This document shows positions 11,641-21,665 of a stretch of 64,000 nt of DNA, piece after piece. The notes below the pieces were generated by a model. The model searched no databases, was not told the DNA's origin, and saw nothing but the letters and a program-made list of their open reading frames with translations. Made by a program: the position numbers and the translations under genes. This DNA comes from Trichoplax sp. H2 (taxonomy: Eukaryota > Placozoa > Uniplacotomia > Trichoplacea), in assembly GCA_003344405.1 (NCBI GenBank), contig NOWV01000008.1, positions 496,001 through 560,000 on the forward strand, read 5' to 3'. The stretch's first letter is position 1. Every line of letters begins with the position of its first letter.

Positions 11641-13039
11641 CGATTTTTCATCAGACACCCTGCACTGCAGTACAAAATGGCCGTTTTTCCTCCAAATAAC
11701 AGCACTGACTGATATCAAACCAATTTTTCACTACTTGACTACGTTTAGGATCTTAAATTAACGTATAGACACATTTACTAATCTTTGAGTCAATTGGATG
11801 GATAGAAATGGTTGTAGAGAGAGCAATCAACTTTCATTCATACTTTTACGAACATATCTGATAGGAATAGAAATGTTGCTAGCAGTACTGTAATCTTTTA
11901 CCGAAGGACATGACAAAATTCAACGAAGATCCTAACAAAATGAGTTTCACGCATGCAAATAGTTGAAAGATACTAGTAGGCAAAAAGGCATCAAATATCC
12001 ATGCAATCTAAAGTCTAGATACAGTCACAAACTTGACAAGGTTGGGGAAGTCGCCTGTTGGTGGTCCATTTCGAAGTTGCTTCTACCCAAATGGAATTAA
12101 ACAATTTGGGGAAGTGGTTCAACAGTTTTGAATTAAATCCTTCCAGCCAATGACATACTAATAGACAATTCGCTTTCCCTTTCGAACATCCGAATATGGT
12201 TTATTGCAAGCCAGTGATTACGTCAGTTACTACATCATACATTCAATGGTTCAGATCATAACCTGCTGTGATACATTTCATTATAATGGATTGAATGATA
12301 GCACATCAAATCTCTCAATGTATATCTAAGGCGTATTATAAGCCTTTCCTCTAGATCTGAAGCAGTTCTTGATGTGTAGATAGAGCCCTACGACCCCGCT
12401 AGGTCTGGCTACTTTTTGACTGATAACGTAATAAAATTCAAAACAGGGCTTCATTGAAAGTACATTAAAAAATACAATGATTATAATTATCATAGTCAAT
12501 TTACAAGTGTCGGCACCCATCAGCACTTTCAATTTCTGGTAATTAAAATCTCACTATCTTTGCTATCAAGAGTGTATTCTCAGTTAGCTAACTAATAATA
12601 ATAACAAATGGCAGCATTTTACAATACATTTTCTTAATAATTGACAATTTATATTCTGTGAAATAGGTTAGGATACTATAGACATTTGATAAGTTGGAGC
12701 TAAATAAGGAGCTCTAAGTAATTTACGAATTGAAATAGCTATTTCTAGATGAGGAACAAACCAATCGACAATACTAATAACAATTAATATGACAATATAG
12801 ACCAGGCTTCAACTAAGGATATGCTTTATAAACTAAATTACTGATTGCAATATGCAATTAATACCGCAGTTGGCTCATAAGGTACAACAATTGAGAACGA
12901 ATAGACAAGAATAGTCTAGGGTATCAAATCCCCCAACATAGAAGCCACTGAAGTTGCTGTATCAGTGTTAGTATTAAATTCTCCAGATAGCCAATGATTA
13001 CCAAGATTAAAGCTCAAGTACTCTAACAATCTGTATCAT
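11641..13039. other. Intergenic, 3' side of the PITP gene
   Basis: AT-rich unique sequence between the minisatellite and the stop codon of the minus-strand PITP gene. No domain-bearing frame, RNA gene or repeat array was recognised. Confidence 0.55.
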
Positions 13040-16000
13040 TTATTTTTCAACAGTTCCACGAAGACCGTCCTTATGCCGTCGCTGATTAGATTACAAAATT
13101 AAGGTAGAGTATCTTATTAAAGTTTCCTATTTTCCAAATTGAATGCCATAAAGTATTTAATAGCAGAAATTAGCACGTACCTCATTCAGTTCATCTTTTA
13201 TTTTACTTTCTAATTCTCTTATATCCTCCATAGTCATGCCATACCATTCATCAAGTGTGCAGAATAACTGGCGGTTAAAGTTAAGGAAAAGTCGCCTTTC
13301 AGCCTAAAGCACAAGTACAATCAAGCAAAATATTAAAATCTTACTGTACCATCTTTCAGGACAACACTTTAAAAAACTAACCTTTAAGGTAAAGCTTTCG
13401 ACACGAGTCTGCAATCCCCACCATACAAACTCAATAGTCACAAGCTTATAGGCACACATATATGGGTTAATATTTTTCTATTACAGAACAAAAAATAACA
13501 CCATGAATCGCTGCCTTTGTAATACGCGAATGCAATATCCATTCTATATCAGAAATACCTGCCAATCACCAGTTAATAGGCCCCTACCAGTTTTAGTAGA
13601 TTTAAACTTCGAAGGGTCTTCATTTGGATTATAATTCTGCAAATAATGCCATTTTAAGAAATAGTAGTTACACTTACTAATCTATGCCATTATTAATACA
13701 TCCATATAATATAGCGTAATCTATACCGAGACAGGATCATTTCCAATGTCAATATGAACAACATCACGTTTAGCAAGTAGATCAGGGGGTAAGTTATGGA
13801 CCTAACGAGTACGAGTAGAAATCATTACTAACATGTTATTACCTAAGCGATAAGTAACTCGCCTTAAAGATTAAGTATCAACATTATCTTAAAAGGAAGA
13901 TTTACAACTACGTTTATAAACTGTATATTTACGAATACATAAGTTGTATCTCGACACACACATTAGCTATTTCGCCTTTATCAGGCTTATGCCAAGTTTC
14001 AATTTTTAAAACGAAACCTTTTTTCATGTATTCCGGATTCTAATTGTACCGTTAACAAAAAAGTAAGATCCATTTAATTAAAATTTCAATTACTATATTT
14101 GTGAATAAAGGAAAGTACATATAATAGTAAATAAGAAAAAGAATCCATTACAGCGTACCGTTATGACTAAATGACAACAATATTTTCCGTTTCGCAGCCA
14201 TAAGAATTTTCGAAATTTGAGGTAAAATTATTACCATATTAGAATTATCTACAGAAAGATCGATAAACTTGATATAATCTATTAGAAATATACAACATAC
14301 TTGTTCTACAGTAAGGATAAGCATTCCAGGCTTTCTCATGCATCTCCATAGAGCCTCGAGGAGCTAACATTTGAATAAATCTAGGTACTTTTCTAAAGTA
14401 GATGGAAAGAATATATCGCAAAGTAACCAAAATTAGTAGTCAAATTTCCGAGATGATGCCAACACTTATACTTTTTCATTTAACCATAATACTTCACTAT
14501 CCAATGTTATAAAGTACCATAGACAATGTTTTGCAAATTTATACTTAGGTATAAGCGCAAACTTGTGATTTAATAAACGCTTTACAAAATTTTTAATATT
14601 CAATTAGAGTACAGTGTATAATGCTTCATTGTAGATAGTGTCTTGAGTTCTACCACACCGATAATTATAATCACAACCATGATAGTTATCAGTTTACTGG
14701 AAAACTCAATATGTTTTTGCATACTTATCCCACCAAACAGTTTGTAAGAAAGCTAAAACTGTTGGTTCTACAATTTGTATGCTATCGAGTGTTGGCGTTG
14801 CTATTGCTTAATAACAGATTTATCGTAATCTAAATATGCTCTTGCAATATAGAACCAGTAATATAGAATCTTATTTGCACTATACGCGTATCATAGGTAA
14901 TCTTTCATTCAATGTAGATATGGCAATCTATATACGTAACTATAGTATACTACTTGTACGGTATTGGTTAACTTAGTTCTGACAAATATTGTATAACTAC
15001 CAAAGAATAATTGAATTAACAATTTACAGCGTGTATCAGAGACTGTTTCGAGTAACTGCTGGGTAAATTAAAGTAGACGACGGTTTGCAACTAATTATTA
15101 AGAGATTATGTGTAGCCTACAATCCTCCATGTAGAGCAAATCTAGTAATCATTGTCCGTTTTCGTTTATCTACATTGTATAATCTACATAACTACGCACA
15201 ATATAAAGTAGATCGTTCTACAGTAATATAAATGCATGTAACGATACAAAGGGTAAACAGTAAGGATCACAAAATAAACCATTCAATTTTTCAATTGATG
15301 TATAGAAGACATGTCGTAGGAAGACAAGCATGCTAATAAACAATAATTATGCCATTATTTTTAAGTTGTATTATTTACTAAAAAAGAAGACAACTAGCGT
15401 TAAGCTACGATTGCTAATTCTGAGTTTAGATGAAACTCTGCAAAATATAAACGGCAACACTCTATATGATATGGACAAGTCGATTACAACTTTCTTGGCT
15501 ATACCAGCACTCAATATTTTATCATTTTTATAATGAAGTAATTAATTAACTTGGTCCTTATTAACACGACAAACTATACAGTACAATCATTTTAACATAG
15601 CTGTACTATATAGTCAATTAGCAATAGGATATTCTATTCGTATATAGCGGTAGTTGAAATATTGAAGAAAATGAACTAAGCGGCCATTTAATGAGTCGAA
15701 AGACAGACACTGTACCATAACACGACCAAACACTGGCTACGGACGTATGTAGTCTATTGATATGGTCAACTCCTAACCATACAAGCTTCAATAACTATAT
15801 ACAATACTGTACTACAGTGTACAGTAGATACGGACTGTAGACTGTGGAGTACTGTAATGTACTGTAGAGGTAAAAAGTTTTTCTTTCTTTCTACTTCTAT
15901 GGCTGGATAGGCTGTAAATTGTGCTAAGTCTGTAATCTGCTTTGGAAATAATGCTACTATACTGTAGTAATAGAGTAAAGTCAAGCACTTGTAATGGGAA

Positions 16001-18271
16001 TTTATTATTATGGTGTTTGAAGTACTTCGGTTATTATGCATAGTAAAATAATATGATTAAAAGAGACTACAAAATTGGATAGCGTTACAATGGTTCAAGT
16101 TACTTACTTAGCAAGATGATATATTTTATGCGTATATTGGCCCTTTCCTAGCTCATCATTCTCGAATGGTTCATTGACCAAAATCTCAACGCCTTCACCA
16201 CCTCCAGTTTCGTTCTTACTCATCATTGCAACAGCGTATAGTTGACCGACTTGGTACTATATTATATCAACAAAGTCGAAGCATCTTTAGCGCACTGAAA
16301 GTCTGTACCTTTTATTTACAGCTTACAAAATAGTAGCTTGTAAAATTTCGATCGTGCTTTGGCAACCAATATACCGTAGTTCAGCATAATGACATTGCTA
16401 ACCTCCGCAAGTGTGTAGTACTAGTACCAATGATAGTGTGGCCGATTCAATACAGTATTATGCGCATTGCTCTCAAATAGAATATTGCAATAATCATCAA
16501 CAGCGCGATACTACTGTACTTATTCTATGCAATAATTAAGGGAAAAGAATACAATCAACGTCAAGACTGCACCTCTTTATTACCTACATATCTAATTAAT
16601 AACTATAAAGCAGTACAAACTGACGGACATACTACTGATGTATCTATATAGATACATCATTAGTATATGAAATAAAAGCACTTGCATTACTGTAAGTCTA
16701 ATGATATCAAAGCTATGAAAAATAGTGCAATCCAATCAATAAATAAAATGTAGATAGAGTAAGTATTACCAGCCTGAAGTCATTGGTAGACGCTTACGCA
16801 ATACAGTCAAGTGAAATCATTGATTCTAATTATCGCAGTGATAGTAAAAATTGTCGAATTGATAACGTCGAGCGAGAGACGTAAGATTTAAGACAAGTGT
16901 ACTTTTTGAATAGTCCCATTTCCAAGGTATAAAAGTCAGGAAATAGGGCAAAAATTGCGCCATGAAGAGATAACTAATTTCACCAGCGCGATGATCAATA
17001 CTATACTACAATCAGACGTTAGGTACCAATTCTGAAGTTATTTCATTTTACAATTGCAACTATTTTTGTTCTAGGCGTGTCTATTTTGTGTGTATGGGCA
17101 CAAGTGACAATGATTCTCGTCCTGTATTAAGACTTTCAATTTGAGTAGTCAAACTCAAGCGAATGATATTGATCAATCCACTGTACTGTATATGAATGTC
17201 TGTCATCTTGAACGTTGAATCATGCTTGTATAAATCAGTTGACTCTTGATAGGACCTAAGCGTCGAGTAAAGACGTGTGTGTGCGTGGAAGAAGCAATAA
17301 ATGTACCTTGTACACGCGTATTGATGGGTCGTCGCGCTTGTGCTTGTGCAAAGCGCTACTCGTGCCATCACTATGTAGTTACTTTAGTTTTACTGACGAA
17401 TCATGCTAGAGTAGTTGGCGTAAATGAGATGTATTTCAAAGTTGCGTCTACTATTGGTGATATCAAGCTTCAAAGACTTGGCTCAGAGAGTGCATCCTTC
17501 AGGCAGTTCAGTGCCATCCGCTACAGTTAGCCAAGAGTGTAAAAGTACCACACCTGCATTCATTTTTGGACTGCAATAATATAATAGTATAGGACTGAAA
17601 GAGAAAGCAGCTTACCTCTTCTACCGATACAGGCAGAATAATTCGACTAGAAAAAGACAATAATTAAAAGAGATTGATGTTAGTCCATATCTGAACGCGA
17701 CAAGAAATTGGACAATACAATATAAAAGAATGACCGGACAAATATCAATGATTTAATCATTGTAATTATCATCGATAATCAAGGTGGAACAGTTGAGGAA
17801 GCACTAGACTATCACCATGTCCAATCCTATCATCACCACTACTCCATTACAACTTGAATCAGTTATCTTTGTTGATCGATTGTAATTAATGGGTCATTTA
17901 TCATCAAAATTGATGGGTGATGAATGGTAGAAACTTGGAAAATTTTCAGTCAATGCTGGTCTACTATTTACTACAGTATAGTACGCCCTCCGACTGGAAT
18001 CATCCTTCTTGAAAACAACTGCATGTACTACAGTCTTATACTGTACGTGTGTCCGCATAGGATGGTAAGATAGCGTATTGTATACTGTACAGTGTGTATG
18101 ATTGAGAACAACACGAGGGTACATTGAACCGAGTTGAAGTGGCAATAAATATGTTCCTACTTGACATGGTTTTATACTTTTCTAGCCAATAGGTTAGTAT
18201 TTTATCCTTGGCGTTCTATCATTGATTGTATACAGCAAGGCTAATACTTACAACTCCCTTAACATGACCAT
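13040..18271 (-). CDS. PITPNA: Class I phosphatidylinositol transfer protein (PITP alpha/beta type)
   Basis: Cytosolic START-like carrier that exchanges phosphatidylinositol and phosphatidylcholine between membranes. Eleven exons on the minus strand join in frame: 18271-18252, 17646-17616, 16256-16108, 14392-14301, 14166-14159 (8 nt), 14039-13962, 13801-13727, 13636-13559, 13477-13382, 13303-13181 and 13081-13040, giving 792 nt and 263 residues (vertebrate PITPs ~270). The N-terminus is MVMLREF+[10 protein letters not shown], then VGQLYAVA and [17 protein letters not shown]. Also present are [14 protein letters not shown], the lipid-head-group loop IITNPEYM, and the membrane-inserting Trp pair in FVWWGLQ. 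The C-terminus is [12 protein letters not shown], then [12 protein letters not shown]. The frame works only if the microexon TCATAACG is included. A polyadenylation-like AATAAA overlaps the stop codon. It is the single ortholog of the vertebrate alpha/beta pair, so the symbol is a family label. Confidence 0.95.
14159..14166 (-). other. 8-nt microexon of the PITP gene
   Basis: On the minus strand TCATAACG is preceded by acceptor TTTAG and followed by donor GTACGC. The upstream exon ends in phase 1 (AGA ACA A) and the downstream exon starts AAT CCG GAA TAC. Inserting the microexon gives R-T-I-I-T-N-P-E-Y-M, the conserved PITP head-group loop. Omitting it breaks the frame and deletes the Ile-Ile-Thr. 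Confidence 0.88.
15795..15872. repeat. Intronic TGTAC/GTACA cluster in the PITP gene
   Basis: Stretch with ATACTGTACTACAGTGTACA and AGTACTGTAATGTACTGTAG inside PITP intron 3 (14393-16107). Same pentamer family as the promoter clusters. Confidence 0.8.
16257..17615 (-). other. PITP intron 2 (1.36 kb), including a 22-bp perfect palindrome
   Basis: Intron between exons 2 and 3 of the PITP gene. A perfect 22-bp inverted repeat with no spacer sits at 16637-16658 (half-site GATGTATCTAT). Frames at about 17081-17371 and 17246-17530 lie on opposite strands of each other, have no domains, and are treated as chance. Confidence 0.7.
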
Positions 18272-18384
18272 GTTGATCTCGTTGCAGGCTAAAAATTGTG
18301 TGCGCCGTCAATCAGTGGTATGGAGTCTAGAAAGAATTGGCAATTTACAGCAGCGATTTACTGCAGAGTGATTTACTGTACGAC

Positions 18385-19140
18385 CCGCCACTCTTTAATG
18401 TACAGTACTGTACTGTACAGGAGTGTATTGTAGTGTACAGTGTACAGTACAGTGGTGAGTGTACAATACTGTGTACTGTAATTGCAGTGTCTTGACAGTG
18501 GACAGTACTGTACCGGTGGACACGGTAGTCCATTTGCTTTTCTGCTGAAACAACCAACTATTCATCAGGGTTGATAGGCAAAGTTGGTTGCATCATCGTT
18601 GCACCTGGTTGCACAATGCAAATACTGTAGCGTAGTTACGGTTCAAAGCCAGCAATTTGTAGACGTGTACATTGTACTGTACACTGTACACTCTAGCGTG
18701 GTCTTCAGTACAGTAGAAAAGTTCTTGCAGTGGCTACTGAGATTGCGCGCCACTACAGTATTGCCAGTCTCCAATGGACTGTACTGTACAGTACTGTACA
18801 ATATGTACAGTACAGTACTGTATGGGCGAGAATTGGGTTGGGCAGTGTCAATTTGATCACAATCCTTTTCACTGTACTGTACTTCACTACAGTGAAAAGA
18901 ATTGTACAGTACAGTACGGTACTGTACTGTACAATGAAGTTTTGTCTTGAGTGACTGAGTCGGAGTGAGTTGTACTGTACAGTACTGTAGTCTCTTTGTT
19001 TCGCATTCAGTCACTTTGCAATCACTTACTTTTCTAGTCAAATCTATAGACGAGGATATTCCTAGGCCTGTCAGAGGTTCGGTTTGTACAGTACTGTATA
19101 ATGAATGAAAATGGCCTACACTGTACTCTACTGTACACAT
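18385..19140. repeat. Large TGTAC/GTACA palindromic cluster upstream of PITP
   Basis: Begins about 115 bp upstream of the PITP start codon. It contains many runs such as ATGTACAGTACTGTACTGTA, GTACTGTACAGTACTGTACA and CAGTACGGTACTGTACTGTA. The pentamer repeatedly switches strand, giving perfect palindromes of 16 nt or more. Open frames on both strands here, up to 165 codons, are artefacts of the repeat lacking stop codons. Confidence 0.92.
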
Positions 19141-19259
19141 TGTGCAATCTCAATCCCATGAGCCTGGTAGGAACGATCGATCCTGCAGTTAAAAAAACCT
19201 TCAGTCAGATATCCTATACCACATGGACGATACAAAAAGTACAAAGGAAGGCCCTGCTC

Positions 19260-19480
19260 CGCCAGTACAGTAAATAAATAACTACTCAGTAAACAAGGAC
19301 TGTACAGTACTGTACAGTCCTGTAAAAAGTCTTGTTCAAAAAAGAAATGCCGTAATGTACACATTTTTTTCCCACTGGAAGACCAGTCTGAAGTCAGTCA
19401 GTCTGTATACTGTACGCAGTGTACAGTACTCTAATATACAGTACATCCACTGTACAATAGAGCACTGTACTGTGCAAAAT
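19260..19480. repeat. TGTAC/GTACA cluster (continuation)
   Basis: Two further groups: ACTGTACAGTACTGTACAGT around 19300, and ACTGTACGCAGTGTACAGTA plus CACTGTACAATAGAGCACTG around 19410-19470. They lie in the PITP/GTF2F1 head-to-head region. Confidence 0.85.
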
Positions 19481-19779
19481 ATCCCTTTCAAAAATTCAAC
19501 ATTCCCTCCCAAAAGAATTTCCATTTTGACTTTGCATCTGATTTTGGACAACAAGGATAATCCGGCCCCGATTTGGCCCCACAGTAAATCACTTCACAGT
19601 CTGAAGTACTAGTACTGTCCCGTTTTCAACATGAATTGCACCGCAAACACGTTGCACTCGTACTGTATCTTTCAATGTTGGAAAACAAAAACTACCTTAT
19701 TCTATCATACAATTGAGCAAAATGCATAGGATGTCATCCTGTATTGCAGGGACTTGTTTTTACAAGGTCCACCTGTATC

Positions 19780-19799
19780 NNNNNNNNNNNNNNNNNNNN
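19780..19799. other. Assembly gap (run of N)
   Basis: Twenty undefined bases at the left edge of the ~85-bp satellite. The array size to the left of the gap is therefore unknown. Confidence 0.97.
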
Positions 19800-20895
19800 T
19801 ACGCTTTGGAAATGAGAGCACAAGTCTATTTTTGTTATAATAACTCTCGCTTTTCTTGTAGTAGTCTACTCCATCACTTCGCTTTACGCTTTGGAAATGA
19901 GAGCACAAGTCTATTTTTGTTATAATAACTCTCGCTTTTCTAGTAGTCTACTCCATCACTTAGCTTTACACTTTGGAAATGAGAGCTCAAACACAAGTCT
20001 ATTATTGTTATAATAACTCTCGCTTTCTTGTAGTAGTCTACTCCATCACTTCGCTGTACGCTTTGGAAATGAGAGCACAAGTCTATTTTTGTTATAATAA
20101 CTCTCGCTTTTCTTGTAGTAGTCTATTCCATCACTTCGCTTTACGCTTTGGAAATGAGAGCTCAAACGCAAGTCCATTATTGTTATAATAACTCTCGCTT
20201 TTCTTGTAGTAGTGTACTCCATGACTTCGCTTTACGCTTTGGAAATGGGAGCACAAGCACAAGTCTATTATTGTCATAATAACTCTCGCTTTTCTTGTAG
20301 TAGTCTACTCCATCACTTTGCTGTACGCTTTGGAAATGAGAGCACAAGTCTATTTTTGTTATAATAACTCTCGCTTTTCTTGTAGTAGTCTACTCCATCA
20401 CTTCGCTTTACGCTTTGGAAATGAGAGCGCAACACAAGTCATATGCAGACATGCAGTACTTACTATAATAACTCTCGCTTTTCTTGTAGTAGCGTACTCC
20501 ATCACTTCGCTGTACGCTTTGGAAATGAGAGCACAAGTCTATTTTTGTTATAATAACTCTCGCTTTTCTAGTAGTCTACTCCATCACTTAGCTTTACACT
20601 TTGGAAATGAGAGCTCAAACACAAGTCTATTATTGTTATAATAACTCTCGCTTTTCTTGTAGTAGTCTACTCCATCACTTCGCTCTACGCTTTGGAAATG
20701 AGAGCTCAAACACAAGTCTATTATTGTTATAATAACTCTCGCTTTTCTGGTAGTAGTGTACTCCATCACTTTGCTGTACGCTTTGGAAATGAGAGCACAA
20801 GTCTATTTTTGTTATAATAACTCTCGCTTTTCTTGTAGTAGTCTACTCCATGACTTCGCTTTACGCTTTGGAAAATGTGAGCACAAGTCTATTCG
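19800..20895. repeat. ~85-bp tandem satellite array, about 12 copies
   Basis: The unit starts TACGCTTTGGAAATGAGAGC, continues with a TGTTATAATAACTCTCGCTT block (TTATAATAA is palindromic) and ends CTACTCCATCACTTCGCTTT. Period is about 85-92 bp. Two variants mix: one reads GAGAGCACAAGTCTATTTTT, the other has a few extra bases (GAGCTCAAACACAAGTCTAT). One copy near 20430 has an insertion with CATATGCAGACATGCAGTAC. Frames through the array are not conserved in phase, so it is not coding. Confidence 0.93.
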
Positions 20896-20934
20896 TGCAG
20901 CTCCATTCCTGTCACAGTTTAGTAGCAGTCAACG

Positions 20935-21110
20935 TCCACTACAGTGTACAGTACTGTACTCTACAAGACACAGTCCATTCTGCTTGCTCCAAGACTGTAC
21001 TCGGTGTACTGTACTGTCCAGGATAACCTGATTGACGTCGCCTGAGTAACCGACTAGATCCTAGACTGTAGTCAGTGTACTGTACTGTAGTGTACTGTCC
21101 AGGGATAAAC
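20935..21110. repeat. TGTAC/GTACA cluster on the GTF2F1 side of the head-to-head region
   Basis: Contains CAGTGTACAGTACTGTACTC, GGTGTACTGTACTGTCCAGG and a diverged second copy about 85 bp downstream (GTGTACTGTACTGTAGTGTA). The two halves share AGGATAACCTGATTGACGTC-like flanks, so this is also a small local duplication. Confidence 0.85.
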
Positions 21111-21665
21111 TGATTCAGATTAATCCACGTCGCCTAAGTAACCGACAAGCCATCTCTGCCTACAAGTTTGTCGACATGGAAAAGAAACTTCAAAGCAATG
21201 TTTTCCCCTTACACTTAAAGAGGTAAAGCTAATGCAATAGACTGAATTGCAAGGTAGAATACGACTGTTGTTGTTGTTCACCAAGTTGGAGATGTTATAG
21301 CCATAGACTGTTCAATTCTGCTACAATGGTAGTGTGAGGAACGTTGAAGAATCCAGAATCATACATACTGCACTGCTGTCTGCTAATGACATCAAAACAT
21401 CAAACAGCATGAGCTAATCATTTCCAGTAATCCATGAAACACACAGTAAATGCAACCAATTGGACATGCTCTATACAGCTAACGCTCAAACTTAGTCGTT
21501 TCAATCAGTATTGAATGTGCCACAAAACTTGTTGGATATACATTGACAAATTATACTGTAGGAATGCTTTTGCCATCATGTAGGATTTTAGAATGAATAA
21601 CCCTTTGCAAAGTCCAGCTGTAGGTCAGTAATGTCTTTTCTTTTTGGGTTATGTTGCAAACGTAG

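Noticed and set aside
17081-17530. Overlapping opposite-strand frames of 96 and 94 codons
   Set aside because: They lie inside PITP intron 2, overlap each other antisense and lack domains.
18643-19140. 165-codon minus-strand open frame
   Set aside because: Lies wholly within the TGTAC/GTACA array. The translation is a monotonous STVQYCTVQYS pattern caused by a repeat with few stop codons.
19973-20641. Open frames with repeated YALEMRAQVYFCYNNSRF peptide
   Set aside because: Products of the ~85-bp satellite. The phase shifts between units and there is no start, splice or domain support.
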